A DNA stretch of 64,000 nt, from assembly GCA_004558205.1 (NCBI GenBank), contig SFDM01000013.1, forward strand, positions 1-64,000, read 5' to 3'. Positions within the stretch are counted from its first letter, which is position 1; the number at the start of each line of letters is the position of its first letter. This document shows, in pieces, positions 25,818-35,399 of this stretch. Position numbers and translations under genes: made by a program. Under the pieces are notes generated by a model. The model saw only the letters and a program-made list of their open reading frames with translations, did not search any database and was not told where the DNA came from. Source of the stretch: Pyramidobacter piscolens. GTDB taxonomy: Bacteria; Synergistota; Synergistia; Synergistales; Dethiosulfovibrionaceae.

Positions 25818-26296
25818 TAGCGGTCGTCTTCAAGGGCTTCCACGAGCATGGACAGCGCCTTCTCCACAGACTGCCGACGCACTGAAGCCCGGTCTCCGTC
25901 GAAGAAGCAGCGTTCCGTCCACACGCCGTAGGGGCCGCAAAGCCCGAACCACACGGTTCCGACAGGTTTCTCGGGGCTGCCGCCTCCGGGGCCGGCCACG
26001 CCCGTCACCGATATGGCGTAGTCCACGCCCAGCGCGTTCTGCACGCCCGCCGCCATCAGCGCGGCGCATTCTGAACTGACAGCGCCGCAGCTCTCGAGAA
26101 CCGAGGCGTCCACGCCAAGCTCGGCGTTCTTGATCTCGTTGGCGTAGCTGACCACCGCTCCCAGGAAATAGTCGCTGCTGCCGGGGACTGACGTAATTTC
26201 GCCGCTCACCAGGCCGCCCGTGCAGGATTCAGCGGTACCCACGGTGACGCCGCGCGACACCGCCAGGTCTTTCAGTTTCTGAGCGAGGTTCTCCAT
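25817..26296 (-). CDS. pncC: CinA C-terminal domain protein, NMN amidohydrolase
   Basis: A 159-residue stand-alone CinA C-terminal domain, which deamidates nicotinamide mononucleotide in NAD recycling. Family motifs: TVGTAESCTGGLVSGEIT near 20-37, GAVVSYANEIK, and ISVTGVAGPGGGSPEKPVGT near 99-118. The N-terminal molybdopterin-like domain of full CinA is absent. ATG 26296 is chosen 2 bp after the pgpA stop; an in-frame ATG at 26317 overlaps pgpA. Its neighbour recA is a common partner of cinA in many bacteria. Confidence 0.9.
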   Translation of the reverse strand: MENLAQKLKDLAVSRGVTVGTAESCTGGLVSGEITSVPGSSDYFLGAVVSYANEIKNAELGVDASVLESCGAVSSECAALMAAGVQNALGVDYAISVTGVAGPGGGSPEKPVGTVWFGLCGPYGVWTERCFFDGDRASVRRQSVEKALSMLVEALEDDR

Positions 26297-26298
26297 TT

Positions 26299-26790
26299 TT
26301 ATGCAAGGCCTCCCCATCCGCCTTCAAGGAAAAACTTCCGCAGCGCGAAAAGCGTGACGTTGGCGAACAGCCCCGCAACCACGTCGTCGAGCATGATCCC
26401 CACGCCACCGGGAGCCTTTTCGCAGGCGCTGACGGGCCAGGGCTTCAAAATATCGAACACGCGGAACAGGATAAAGCAAGGAAGGATCAGCGCGCCCGAA
26501 GAGAGGGCTGTCACGTGTCCGACCATGGCGATAAGCTGTCCCGCCACCTCGTCGACGATCACTTCCTGAGGGTCGGTCACGCCGGCGCGGCGGGCATAGA
26601 CGTGAGCCGCCCAGGTTCCGGCAATGCACAGAAAGGCGATCAGAACCAAGCGGGCCTGCGGGGGAATCCACATCGCCAGGACGCAGGCGAAAGCGCTTCC
26701 CACGGTGCCCGGCGCTTTTTTACAGACCTTTCCAAGGCCGCCCACGGTCGCGATCAGCCCCGGAACTCCCAAACTCATCAGATCACTCAT
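26299..26790 (-). CDS. pgpA: Phosphatidylglycerophosphatase A
   Basis: A 163-residue membrane enzyme removing phosphate from phosphatidylglycerophosphate in anionic phospholipid synthesis. Signature residues are in KKAPGTVGS (about 24-32), IVDEVAGQLIA and FRVFDILKPWPVSACEK (about 109-125), followed by GGVGIMLDDVVAGLFAN. It overlaps the rimO stop by 8 bp, showing tight operon organisation. Confidence 0.93.
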   Translation of the reverse strand: MSDLMSLGVPGLIATVGGLGKVCKKAPGTVGSAFACVLAMWIPPQARLVLIAFLCIAGTWAAHVYARRAGVTDPQEVIVDEVAGQLIAMVGHVTALSSGALILPCFILFRVFDILKPWPVSACEKAPGGVGIMLDDVVAGLFANVTLFALRKFFLEGGWGGLA

Positions 26791-28081
26791 GAATCATCAC
26801 TCCTGACAGGTCGTACTCAGAGGAGCCCTCTATCTTCACCTTGACCATATCGCCGGGGCGCGCGTCCGGCGCGCCGGCCACGGTGACGATGCCGTCGATC
26901 TCCGGGGCGTCCCTGAAGGAACGCCCCACGCGGTTGCCCGTTTCTCCGTCGACCTCGTCGATCAGGACGTCCATGCTGCGGCCCACAAAATGGGCCTGAC
27001 GGCCGACGGAGATGGACTGCTGCAGTTCCATAAGTTCGTTGTAACGGGCGCTCTTTTCTTCCTCGGGAATCTGGTCGGGGAACTCCGCCGCCGGCGTGCC
27101 ATCCTCCGCGGAATAGGTAAAGGCGCCGAGGCGGTCGAAGGCGATCTCCTCCACAAAATCGAGAAGCTTATCGAACTGCGCCCGCGTCTCGCCGGGGAAG
27201 CCCACCATCAGCGTGGTCCTGAAGGCGAAATCGGGGTTGATCTGCCGTCCGGCCTTGAAAAGCTCCCAAATGTGTTTTTCCACGGGAGGCCGGTTCATGC
27301 GGCGCAGGATGCCGTCGTCCACGTGCTGAATGGGGACGTCGAGCCAGGGAAGGATGATAGGGCTTTCTGCCACGCGCTCGAGAAAGGGCAGGTCCAGATG
27401 GGAGGGGTGCAGGTAGAAGAGCCGGAGCCAGAGGCCGCGGGGCAGCTCTTTTTCCAGCTCGTCCAGCAGCAGCGGCAGCGACGGACGTCCGAAGAGGTCG
27501 GTGCCGTAGTCGTTGAGCTCCTGCCCCACCAGGCACAGTTCCTTGGCTCCCTCGGAGATCAGGCGATGGGCTTCGCCTACGATGGCGGGGATGGTCAGGC
27601 TTTTGAGCTTTCCGCGAATGCCGGGGATCGCACAGTAGGAGCAGCGGCAGTTGCAGCCCTCGCTGATTTTCAGGTAGCGCGTCCAGGGCGTCGGCGTCAG
27701 AAGAGCGCGCTCGCAGCCCGCGTTTTTCGGCGTGGCCTTCCCCATGGCGGCCAGAAGGGGGCCCCAGTCCTCGGAGCGCGCCCAATAATCCACGGTGGGG
27801 AATTCGGCTTTCAGGTCGTCGCCGTACCGGTTGAGCATGCAGCCCACCACGGCGATCTGGGCGATACGGCCTTCTTTTTTCAGTTTTTCCAGATCCAAGA
27901 TGACCTGGATGCCCTCTTCGACGGCAGCCTGCAGAAATCCGCAGGTGTTGACGAGGACCGCGTCGGCTTCTTCGGGCGCGGAGGCGAGCGTAAGTCCCGA
28001 CGCCTGAAGGAGTCCCGCCAGATGTTCGCTGTCGACGGAGTTCTTGGGGCACCCAAGGCTGATGATATGAATTTTTTTCAC
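26783..28081 (-). CDS. rimO: Ribosomal protein S12 methylthiotransferase RimO
   Basis: A 432-residue radical-SAM enzyme that adds a methylthio group to the conserved aspartate of ribosomal protein S12. The N-terminal MTTase domain starts IISLGCPKNSVDSEHLAG with its cluster cysteines; the radical-SAM motif is CNCRCSYCAIP (about 143-153); a TRAM domain ends the protein. SLGCPKNSVDSE distinguishes RimO from MiaB. It follows the RodZ-like gene by 5 bp. Confidence 0.96.
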   Translation of the reverse strand: MKKIHIISLGCPKNSVDSEHLAGLLQASGLTLASAPEEADAVLVNTCGFLQAAVEEGIQVILDLEKLKKEGRIAQIAVVGCMLNRYGDDLKAEFPTVDYWARSEDWGPLLAAMGKATPKNAGCERALLTPTPWTRYLKISEGCNCRCSYCAIPGIRGKLKSLTIPAIVGEAHRLISEGAKELCLVGQELNDYGTDLFGRPSLPLLLDELEKELPRGLWLRLFYLHPSHLDLPFLERVAESPIILPWLDVPIQHVDDGILRRMNRPPVEKHIWELFKAGRQINPDFAFRTTLMVGFPGETRAQFDKLLDFVEEIAFDRLGAFTYSAEDGTPAAEFPDQIPEEEKSARYNELMELQQSISVGRQAHFVGRSMDVLIDEVDGETGNRVGRSFRDAPEIDGIVTVAGAPDARPGDMVKVKIEGSSEYDLSGVMIHE

Positions 28082-28086
28082 AGAAA

Positions 28087-29109
28087 TTACTTCCCGAGGT
28101 TCAAAACCGTGCCGTCAGGGCGGATTTCGAGACGCTGGACGCCCCTGCCTATGGCCTGGAAGGGGCCGCCGTTCACCGAGATTTCTGCGTGATGGCCCGC
28201 GCCGAAGCGCCCCACAATGGCTTCGCCCAGGTCGTAGCTCTGTTCGAAGCCCCTTTTCGCGATGCGTTCGGTCAGCACCCTTTTGCCCTGAGTCAGGCGC
28301 ATCCAGCAGTCGCCCGAGACTTTGACCACCAGGACGCCCTTCTTCGCAGGCTGTTCCTGCACCGCGCCCTCTGGAACAGGGGTGTTAGCGGGGCTCTTCA
28401 GCGGCGCGCCTTCCGCTTTCGGAGCGGTTCCGGCGGCAGCGGCGTCGCCAGACGAAACCGCTGCGTCGGCGGAAGCCGCCGCAGCAGCCGCTTCCGCGGC
28501 GCGCTTGGCGGCCTGCTCGCGCTCGATGGCCTCGATTTCGGCCTTTTGTTTCTGAATGCGGGCCGCCTCGGCGGCTTCGCGGGCTTTCATTTCGTTATAG
28601 GCCTGTTCCTGCTGGATCTTCGAAATTTCGTCCTTGATGCGGCCCCAGTTGGCCCAGAGGGCTGCGCATCCGCCGACGATCAGCACCAGCAGAACCACGA
28701 TGCAGTTTCTCCGCAGAGAGCTGTGTTTGAAGCCTCGCGTCGGAGCGGCCGAGGGCGGCTGCTTTTTGGACGAGATCAAAGGCTGAGTCACGCGCTTCGT
28801 TTTGTTTGAACCCAAGTTTTTCTGGGAACGGCCGGCCTGAAAGCTGTCGAGCGTCAGCTGGGGATTAAACTCCTGCCACAGCTCGGGCTCTTCGAGAAAT
28901 TCCGCGTAGGTGCGCACAAAACCACGGGCATAGACCAAAGCGACAAAGTTGTCAAAACATCCGGCTTCGATATCCTCGAGGAAATTTTTACGGATGCAGG
29001 TTGCCGCCGCCACGTCCTCGATGGAGAGGGCGCGCGCTTCGCGCGCTTTCCGAAGTTCGCCTCCAAGCTCCTGAAGCGGGCGGAGATCCTGGTTCATCGC
29101 TTCACTCAT
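28087..29109 (-). CDS. RodZ-like helix-turn-helix membrane protein
   Basis: A 340-residue bitopic protein: HTH_25-type domain (about 12-80), basic linker, one membrane helix (about 134-152), an Ala/Glu/Lys-rich coiled-coil stretch (about 165-215), a low-complexity Ala/Pro linker and a C-terminal DUF4115-type beta domain (about 256-338). This is the architecture of RodZ, which ties MreB to the cell-wall elongation machinery. Its ATG overlaps the rpe stop by 8 bp and has GGAGG upstream. RodZ identity rests on architecture. Confidence 0.8.
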   Translation of the reverse strand: MSEAMNQDLRPLQELGGELRKAREARALSIEDVAAATCIRKNFLEDIEAGCFDNFVALVYARGFVRTYAEFLEEPELWQEFNPQLTLDSFQAGRSQKNLGSNKTKRVTQPLISSKKQPPSAAPTRGFKHSSLRRNCIVVLLVLIVGGCAALWANWGRIKDEISKIQQEQAYNEMKAREAAEAARIQKQKAEIEAIEREQAAKRAAEAAAAAASADAAVSSGDAAAAGTAPKAEGAPLKSPANTPVPEGAVQEQPAKKGVLVVKVSGDCWMRLTQGKRVLTERIAKRGFEQSYDLGEAIVGRFGAGHHAEISVNGGPFQAIGRGVQRLEIRPDGTVLNLGK

Positions 29110-29818
29110 TATTTTTTCCTCCTTTTACGGACAGGTCGGCTTCCTCGGCGATCCGGCGCATTTTCTTGACCGTTTCGGAGGGCGCCTCGGTGTTGAACAC
29201 GGCGCTTCCCATGACAGCCACGTCCACGCCGCTGAGGCGGACCTGCTTTAAATTGGCGGCGCCGACGCCGCCGTCCATTTCAATGAGGTAATTCAGCTTC
29301 TTCGCCTCGCGGAGCTGGCAGAGCGTCACAGCCTTTTCGGCCACTTCGCCGATAAAGGACTGGCCGCCAAAACCGGGGTTCACGGACATCAAAAGCACCA
29401 GGTCCACCATGCCCAGCACCGGGCGGATCAGCTCCACCGGAGTGGCGGGGTTCAGCACCACGCCGGGGCGGACGCCGCCGTCGCGAATCTGGGAAAGGGC
29501 CCTGTGGAGGTGCTTGGAGCTCTCCTGATGGATCGTCAGGTAATCGGGGCCGGCCGCCAGGAACATGTCGAGAAAGTCCTCCGCCGGCTCCACCATCAGA
29601 TGCACGTCCAGGACCGAGTCGGGCCAGCGCTTGCGCAGCGCCTTGACCACCGCCGGGCCATAGGACAGGTTAGGCACAAAATGGCCGTCCATAATGTCCA
29701 CGTGCAGCCAGTCATAGTCCCCCTTCAGCGACTCCACGGACTGGGCGATCGCCAGAGGGTCGGCTGAAAGGATTGAAGGCGCGATCAAAAGAGGCTTTAC
29801 TTGAAACGATCCTGCCAT
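29102..29818 (-). CDS. rpe: Ribulose-phosphate 3-epimerase
   Basis: A 238-residue TIM-barrel enzyme interconverting ribulose-5-phosphate and xylulose-5-phosphate. Motifs: APSILSADPLAIAQ near the start, HVDIMDGHFVPNLSYGP (about 39-55) with the metal His/Asp, VHLMVE, VNPGFGGQSF (about 149-158) and MDGGVGAAN. The start is supported by GGGAGGT. It overlaps the upstream PASTA gene by 22 bp. Confidence 0.97.
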   Translation of the reverse strand: MAGSFQVKPLLIAPSILSADPLAIAQSVESLKGDYDWLHVDIMDGHFVPNLSYGPAVVKALRKRWPDSVLDVHLMVEPAEDFLDMFLAAGPDYLTIHQESSKHLHRALSQIRDGGVRPGVVLNPATPVELIRPVLGMVDLVLLMSVNPGFGGQSFIGEVAEKAVTLCQLREAKKLNYLIEMDGGVGAANLKQVRLSGVDVAVMGSAVFNTEAPSETVKKMRRIAEEADLSVKGGKNNE

Positions 29819-30921
29819 ACGAAATTACCTCCCAGGTAGATTGTCACCACGGCTTCGCCTGTATAGGGAACGTCCAGTTTGATGTACTCGCCCGCGTTCG
29901 CTTTCCTGTTCAAAAGGTCGCGGGTTCCCTTTCTGTCGATGATCTCTATGCGCAGCGTCTGGTTCTTCACCGGCGGTGCCTGATAGCGGATGGCCGCCGT
30001 TTTTAACTGGGATTCACCGGGAGCGGAGGCGGGAGGTGTGTTCACGTCGGAAGGAGCCAGAGCACCGGGCTCTTCGTCACGGGAGCCCGAGGGAAGCTGA
30101 CGCGCCTTTTCGGGATCGGTCTGCGGCTTGAGCACCACCACCTTGGCGCCGCCAGAGGAGCTTCCGCCGGCCACAGGCTCGTCGTCGGAGGTCTTCTGGA
30201 CGGGGATCAGGCTGCGGTCCCAGGAAGCGACCGTCAACAGGACTTCGCTTCCGCGGGAGACTTTTCTGCCGGCTGCAGGACTCATGGCGATCACCATTCC
30301 CTTCGGCGAGGCGCTGCTGTAGATGTACTGAACTCTGGGCGTCAGGCCGCTCTGCTGCGCCAGCTGAAGGGCCGTCTTTTCATACTGCTGCTGCAGGTCG
30401 GGCACGATCACCTGCCCCGCGCCCACGGTGGGCCCGAGGCTGACCATGAGGCTCACTTCGCGCCCCTGGGGGATCGAAGCGGGAGCCGAAGGGTTCTGCG
30501 CCGCCACCACGCCGGCCGGACGTTCATGATTGACCTTCACGATCTCGCCGACGATAAATCCCTCGTCCTGCAAGCGCTTCACCGCCTGCTGCTGGGTGAG
30601 GCCGCGCAGGTCGGGAAGGGGCATCTTGGCCGAGCCGCGGCTGACTTTCAGGATCGCCGTCTTATCGGCCCGCAGCTTCATGCCCGTCTCGGGCCACTGG
30701 CTGATCACCGTGCCGCGGGGAAGGGCCGAGTCTTCCTGGTCGATGCGGGCCTTGATGCCCATGCGGGCCAGGACCTCCACCGCCTCAATGACGGAACTGC
30801 CTTTCAGCAGGGGAATGGAACGGGCGGGACTGTCAAAAAACACTTTATAGCTGATAAAAGCCGCCGAGCCGATAATGCATACCAGCACGAGGATCAGCGT
30901 CAATCGAAAGGTTTTGCCCAT
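29797..30921 (-). CDS. Membrane-anchored PASTA-domain protein
   Basis: A 374-residue protein with an N-terminal signal anchor (about 5-26) and three PASTA-like repeats (roughly 33-100, 101-168 and 173-240), then a Ser/Pro/Gly-rich linker and a small C-terminal beta domain. PASTA repeats bind peptidoglycan or muropeptides and normally sit on PBPs or PrkC-type kinases; no kinase or transpeptidase domain is present here. ATG 30921 is chosen for GGAGG 7 nt upstream. Placement among cell-wall and core genes suggests an envelope role. Confidence 0.8.
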   Translation of the reverse strand: MGKTFRLTLILVLVCIIGSAAFISYKVFFDSPARSIPLLKGSSVIEAVEVLARMGIKARIDQEDSALPRGTVISQWPETGMKLRADKTAILKVSRGSAKMPLPDLRGLTQQQAVKRLQDEGFIVGEIVKVNHERPAGVVAAQNPSAPASIPQGREVSLMVSLGPTVGAGQVIVPDLQQQYEKTALQLAQQSGLTPRVQYIYSSASPKGMVIAMSPAAGRKVSRGSEVLLTVASWDRSLIPVQKTSDDEPVAGGSSSGGAKVVVLKPQTDPEKARQLPSGSRDEEPGALAPSDVNTPPASAPGESQLKTAAIRYQAPPVKNQTLRIEIIDRKGTRDLLNRKANAGEYIKLDVPYTGEAVVTIYLGGNFVWQDRFK

Positions 30922-30944
30922 GTTATCGCCTCCATACGACAAAA

Positions 30945-32240
30945 TTACTTTGAGAAGACCGCAAGGTAGAAGCCGTCGGTCCACGGCGTTTCGGGCATGA
31001 TCACACAGCCCGCGCCGCGCGCGCAGCTTCCCTCGGGATAGGCGCCGCTAAGCTCCCTCATCTCGGGCACCGCGGCTAGAGCCCTCTGGACGACCTTCTC
31101 ATTTTCTTCACCAAGAAGACTGCATGTGGAATATACCACTTTTCCACCCTGCCTGACCAGAGCAAAAGCGCGGCAAAGCAGCGCGTACTGAAGTTCTGAC
31201 AATTCTGTAAGGTTTTCAGGGGACAGGCGCCATCTTCCCTCAGGATGGCGGCGCCAGGTGCCGCTGCCGGAGCAGGGCGCGTCCACGAGAATCGCGTCGG
31301 GGGTCCGTTCCGGTTCCAAAACCAGAGCGTCGCCAACCCGCATGGAAACGCGGCCATTCAGCTTCAGGCGCTCCATTTCCCTGACGCCGGCAGCCACTCG
31401 TCCCTTGGACAGGTCCCAGCCCTCAACGAAAATATCGGGGCGAAGCTGGGCAATCTGCCCGGTCTTCACTCCGCGTCCTGCGCACATATCAAGAAAACAG
31501 TCCCCTGCAAAATCGGCCGCCGTCCTGCCCACAATCATGGACGACTCGCTCTGGGGCGTGATCAGGCCTTCATCATAGCCCGGAAGGGCGCTTGGCAGCG
31601 CACTGCCTTCCAGCCGCAGGCATCGCGCCAGCGGCGACGGGACAGCAGGCTGCCCAGCGCCTGCCAGGCGGGAGGCCAGGTCTTCAGGCGCATCCGGCGA
31701 GAGGCGCAGAGACAAAGCGCCGCTTTCGGCGTTCAGCTGCACAAGCCGCCGGCCCAGGGCCAGGCCGTACTGGTCGCGCCAGCGCTCGGCAACCCAGAGA
31801 GGCACGCCGCTTAAAAGACACAGAGACTCCAGCCGGTCGTCGGCCTCAAGGGCTTTCAGCTCCGCCGGCCCCTGTTCGAGAACACGGCGCATCACGGCAT
31901 TGACCACCCGGCCGCCCCGCGGATCCCGCTCTTTCGTCCAGTCCACCAGCGCCGAGATGAGCGCCGCCGGCGCGAAGGTCCGCAGCTCCAGCAGCCCCGC
32001 GGTCCCCAGGAGCGCCGCCGCCTGCACATGCTTTGAAAACTTCGACGGCTTCGGCAGAAGAAACTTTTCCCGCAGCGCCTGCCAAAGGGAAAGCCGCCGC
32101 ACCAGGCCATAGAGCAGCGACGCGGCGAGAACCCGGTCGGCGGGAGCCACCGCGTTTCCCAGCGCGCGCAGCGCCTCGCTGACCATCGCGCCTTTATTTA
32201 CCTGCGCCCAGATGTGCAGCGCCGCTTCAATACCACGCAT
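30945..32240 (-). CDS. rsmB: 16S rRNA (cytosine-967-C5)-methyltransferase
   Basis: A 431-residue enzyme with an N-terminal NusB-like domain (about 1-140) and a C-terminal SAM-dependent methyltransferase. Motif I is DMCAGRGVKTGQIAQL (about 248-263); the catalytic DAPCSGSGTWRRHPE (about 316-330) and the second cysteine in VYSTCSLLGEEN (about 368-379) are intact. It methylates 16S rRNA at C967. It leads the PASTA-rpe-RodZ-rimO-pgpA-pncC-thpR-recA run. Confidence 0.93.
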   Translation of the reverse strand: MRGIEAALHIWAQVNKGAMVSEALRALGNAVAPADRVLAASLLYGLVRRLSLWQALREKFLLPKPSKFSKHVQAAALLGTAGLLELRTFAPAALISALVDWTKERDPRGGRVVNAVMRRVLEQGPAELKALEADDRLESLCLLSGVPLWVAERWRDQYGLALGRRLVQLNAESGALSLRLSPDAPEDLASRLAGAGQPAVPSPLARCLRLEGSALPSALPGYDEGLITPQSESSMIVGRTAADFAGDCFLDMCAGRGVKTGQIAQLRPDIFVEGWDLSKGRVAAGVREMERLKLNGRVSMRVGDALVLEPERTPDAILVDAPCSGSGTWRRHPEGRWRLSPENLTELSELQYALLCRAFALVRQGGKVVYSTCSLLGEENEKVVQRALAAVPEMRELSGAYPEGSCARGAGCVIMPETPWTDGFYLAVFSK

Positions 32241-32325
32241 GAGAACACGTCCTTTTTTGAGGATAATCCAAATTCTCGAAGAATTTTACGCTAAAAAGAG
32301 AAAAGTTCCAAACAAAACACTGTTT

Positions 32326-33036
32326 CTATTCGTCTTCGAGAATTTCCGCTTCGATAGTATTCGTGGACGACGTGGCCACGGCCACGCCGATCTGGGAATC
32401 GCTGATCTTGCCCTTCAGCGCCTTGACGATGCGCTTCTGGCAGGTCGCGTTCAGGATCTGCAGAGCCTTGACCTCGCTGCCGCCCAGGACGAAGTTTTGA
32501 ACGTAGGGAGAGATCATGGGCCCCACCACCTGCGCCGCCAAAACGGCGAGCACCAGGCTCAGCGTGCTGATCTGCCCCGCCGTGAACAGCAGGAACACGA
32601 AAATCAGCGTGACGGCGAGGTTGACCGTCACCTTGGTGGTACCGCACTCGGCATAGACCGCCAGGGATTTCTCCCCGTTTTTCAGGCGGCTCAGCGCCAC
32701 GACGGCCGCCTCGTAGACCGCGTTTTCGTCCTCCGCTCCCCGGATGAAGAATCCCGAGTCGGAAGCGCTGCCGTTCAGCGCCGGCCAGCCCTGGGACTGC
32801 AAAACCTTCGCCGTGGCGTGGTAGAGCGCAAAATTAGCCCGGGTCCGCCGGCTCGACAAAAGGCCCCAAAGCTGCTTCGGCCCCGTCAGAAGCCAAAAGC
32901 CCGACGTGGCCGCAAAACCCAGCGCCCCGCCCACTACCAGAAGCAGCAGTATCACAGGCAGGAAGAAAAAACTGAAACTGTAAAAGAGCAAAAAGATGCC
33001 CATAATGATCAAGATTGGATTGAGCGAGTTGAACAT
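32326..33036 (-). CDS. Membrane protein of unknown function
   Basis: A 236-residue protein with a double hydrophobic N-terminus (about 9-50), a soluble part (about 60-120) and a further hydrophobic pair (about 126-168), ending in an acidic tail. I do not recognise the family. ATG 33036 has GGAGGAGG upstream. It is followed by rsmB and preceded by a peptidase gene with its own terminator, so it may be its own transcription unit or lead into rsmB. Conserved core context suggests a housekeeping envelope role. Confidence 0.6.
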   Translation of the reverse strand: MFNSLNPILIIMGIFLLFYSFSFFFLPVILLLLVVGGALGFAATSGFWLLTGPKQLWGLLSSRRTRANFALYHATAKVLQSQGWPALNGSASDSGFFIRGAEDENAVYEAAVVALSRLKNGEKSLAVYAECGTTKVTVNLAVTLIFVFLLFTAGQISTLSLVLAVLAAQVVGPMISPYVQNFVLGGSEVKALQILNATCQKRIVKALKGKISDSQIGVAVATSSTNTIEAEILEDE

Positions 33037-33064
33037 ACAAACCTCCTCCATGTTTCATTGCCGC

Positions 33065-33103
33065 TAAAAAAAAGGTGGTCGCCCAATTTTTGGAGACCAC
33101 CCG
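33065..33103 (-). terminator. Terminator after the YugP-like gene
   Basis: On the minus strand GGGTGGTCTCC pairs with GGGCGACCACC (with mismatches) and is followed by eight T residues. It ends transcription of the peptidase gene before the next minus-strand gene. Confidence 0.8.
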
Positions 33104-33253
33104 CAATCACTCAGGGACAGTGTTAAGGAACCACTGATACAACGCGCTCTCCGTCTCGAAAGGGCTTTTTTCCGGGCTTCCCCCCGACGCGGAGCGCGCC
33201 GCCGGGGACGGGCCGGCAGGCCCGCCAAAACACCGCGGCGAAACCCCCGTTCC

Positions 33254-33949
33254 TTAATCCCTGCTGCTGTAACGATTTCTGAGCATCAGAAGGCGCAGAA
33301 GCTGAGAAGCCGCCATAAAAGTGGCCGCCACATAGGTCATGGCCGCGGCGTTCAGGACCTTTTTCGCGCCGCCCACCTCGCCGGTGGTCAGAGCGCCGCC
33401 CTGGCCCAGCACCGCGAGGGCCCTGTTGGAAGCGTCGAATTCGACGGGCAGCGTCACCAGATGGAACACCAGCACGCCTACAAAGAGCAGAATCCCCAGA
33501 TCCATCAGCGTCTTCCCGCCGAAGAGCAGCCCGAGGAAGAACAAGGGCATGGCCGCCTGAGACGTAAAAGAGACCACGGGGACGATCGTATTGCGCAGAA
33601 CCAGCGGCTTATAGCCAACCTTGTCCTGCACGGCGTGCCCCACTTCGTGGGCCGCCACGCCGATGGCGGCGATGGAGCGGCTGCCGTAGACGGAATCGGA
33701 AAGCGACAGGCTCTTATCGCGGGGATCGTAATGATCCGTCAGCTCGCCGGCAACGCGACGAATGGGCACTTCCCTCAGGCCATAGCTGTCGAGAATCTGG
33801 CGGGCCACCTGCTCGGCCGTCACGCCTCGCTGGGCCGTCACATGGGAATATTCCGCGAACGTGCTTTTAACGCGAGCCTGGGCCCACATCGCCAAAAGCA
33901 TCGCAGGGAGCAGAAGCATCATAGTCCAGTCAAAAAACAGTGGCATCAT
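33254..33949 (-). CDS. Zinc metallopeptidase, YugP family
   Basis: A 231-residue membrane protease with the zinc-binding HEVGHAVQD motif (about 96-104) between N-terminal and C-terminal hydrophobic segments. The family (PF04298) is membrane-embedded and poorly characterised; roles in membrane protein quality control are suspected. Two adjacent ATGs exist at the start; GGAGGT is 11 nt from the first. Confidence 0.88.
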   Translation of the reverse strand: MMPLFFDWTMMLLLPAMLLAMWAQARVKSTFAEYSHVTAQRGVTAEQVARQILDSYGLREVPIRRVAGELTDHYDPRDKSLSLSDSVYGSRSIAAIGVAAHEVGHAVQDKVGYKPLVLRNTIVPVVSFTSQAAMPLFFLGLLFGGKTLMDLGILLFVGVLVFHLVTLPVEFDASNRALAVLGQGGALTTGEVGGAKKVLNAAAMTYVAATFMAASQLLRLLMLRNRYSSRD

Positions 33950-34052
33950 AGTGAAAGTTCACCTCCATGGAATTCCTGTAACTGGGTCTATTGAACCACT
34001 AAAACCGCATTTGGTCAATATTGGTAAAATGTACAATCTTCCACCGGCGCGG

Positions 34053-35195
34053 CTATTTTTTGTAGAATTTCGCGATACTGTCGGCCACCCACCGCTGCTC
34101 TTCCGCGGTCAGTCCGGGGAAAATGGGCAGAGCCAGGCATTCCGAAGCAAGACGTTCGCTCTCGGGATAGTCGCCCACTTTGCCGCCCAGGAAGGCGAAG
34201 CACTTCTGAAGGTGCAGCGGCAGAGGATAGTAGACGCGCGACGTAATGCCCTCGGCGGCGAGGAAGTCCATCAGGCCGTCGCGGTCATGGGCGCGGATCA
34301 CGTACTGGTGGTAGGTATGATAGTTGCCGGGTGTCTCATAGGGCGGCGTCACGAACTCCGCCAGATCCCTCTCGGCGAAGAACAGCTTGTAGCGGTCGGC
34401 CACGAGGCGGCGCTCCTCAATCCACTGGTCGAGATGGCGCAGATGGACCCGCAGCACCGCCGCCTGAATCGCGTCAAGGCGGCTGTTCAGCCCCACTTCG
34501 TCATGATAATAGGTGGTTCCCGCGCCGTGGACCCGCAGGCGCGACAGCCGTTCGGCCAGGGCGTCGCAGTTGGAGCTGACCATGCCGCCGTCGCCGTAGC
34601 AGCCCAGGTTTTTCGTCGGGAAGAAGGAGAAAGCTCCAAGCCCCCCCCACCCGCCGCAACGGACGATCCCGTCGCCCGTCCTGCGCCAGGTTCCAAAGGC
34701 CTGGGCGCAGTCCTCCACGATCTTGATCCCCTTCGCCGCCAGTTCGCCGGCAAGAGCCTCCATGGCCACCATCTGGCCGAAGAGGTGGACGGGCATGAAG
34801 ACCTTGGTGCGGGGCGTCACCTTTTCAAGGACTTTAGCGGGATCCAGGTTGTAGCTCTCAGGGTCGATGTCGGCAAAGACCGGCACCGCCCCCAGACGGG
34901 TGATCGCGCTGACCGAGGCAAAAAAGGTGAAGGGTGTGGTGATCACCTCGTCGCCAGGCTTGACATCCAGCGCCATCAGCGCCAGCAGAAGCGCGTCGGA
35001 CCCCGAAGCGCAGCCCACGGCGTGTTTCACCTCAAGATAGTTTGCCGCCTCAGCCTCAAAATCCTTTACCTCAGGCCCAAGAATAAAATACTGGCTTTCC
35101 ACGACCTTCTGAATCGCCGCGTCCACTTCGCCCTTAACCCGGGCGTAGTTTCTTTTTAAATCAAGCGTTGGAAGAGTTCGTCTCTCCTGCGTCAT
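34053..35195 (-). CDS. DegT/DnrJ/EryC1/StrS aminotransferase
   Basis: A 380-residue PLP enzyme that aminates nucleotide-linked keto-sugars for surface polysaccharide or glycan synthesis. Evidence: GCASGSDALLLALMAL near 57-72, DCAQAFGT, and the PLP lysine in FFPTKNLGCYGDGGMV (about 190-205). No other sugar-nucleotide or glycosyltransferase gene lies nearby, so the gene is an orphan here. It is divergent from a small membrane protein gene. Confidence 0.92.
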   Translation of the reverse strand: MTQERRTLPTLDLKRNYARVKGEVDAAIQKVVESQYFILGPEVKDFEAEAANYLEVKHAVGCASGSDALLLALMALDVKPGDEVITTPFTFFASVSAITRLGAVPVFADIDPESYNLDPAKVLEKVTPRTKVFMPVHLFGQMVAMEALAGELAAKGIKIVEDCAQAFGTWRRTGDGIVRCGGWGGLGAFSFFPTKNLGCYGDGGMVSSNCDALAERLSRLRVHGAGTTYYHDEVGLNSRLDAIQAAVLRVHLRHLDQWIEERRLVADRYKLFFAERDLAEFVTPPYETPGNYHTYHQYVIRAHDRDGLMDFLAAEGITSRVYYPLPLHLQKCFAFLGGKVGDYPESERLASECLALPIFPGLTAEEQRWVADSIAKFYKK

Positions 35196-35399
35196 ACAGC
35201 GCCATCTCCTTTATAGAGTTCAGACAGAAAAAAATGCTTCTGCGGTTTTACAGTTAATTATCCCTCCAAGGGAATTCCTTTGTGCCAAAGCCCTGACGAT
35301 TCATTTTATCACGACGGAGCCTATTCCGACACAAAAAGCCTAAAAACTGATAGAATGGCGTCGATATCCTGAATTTTTCCGACAAAGGAGGATCTCCAA

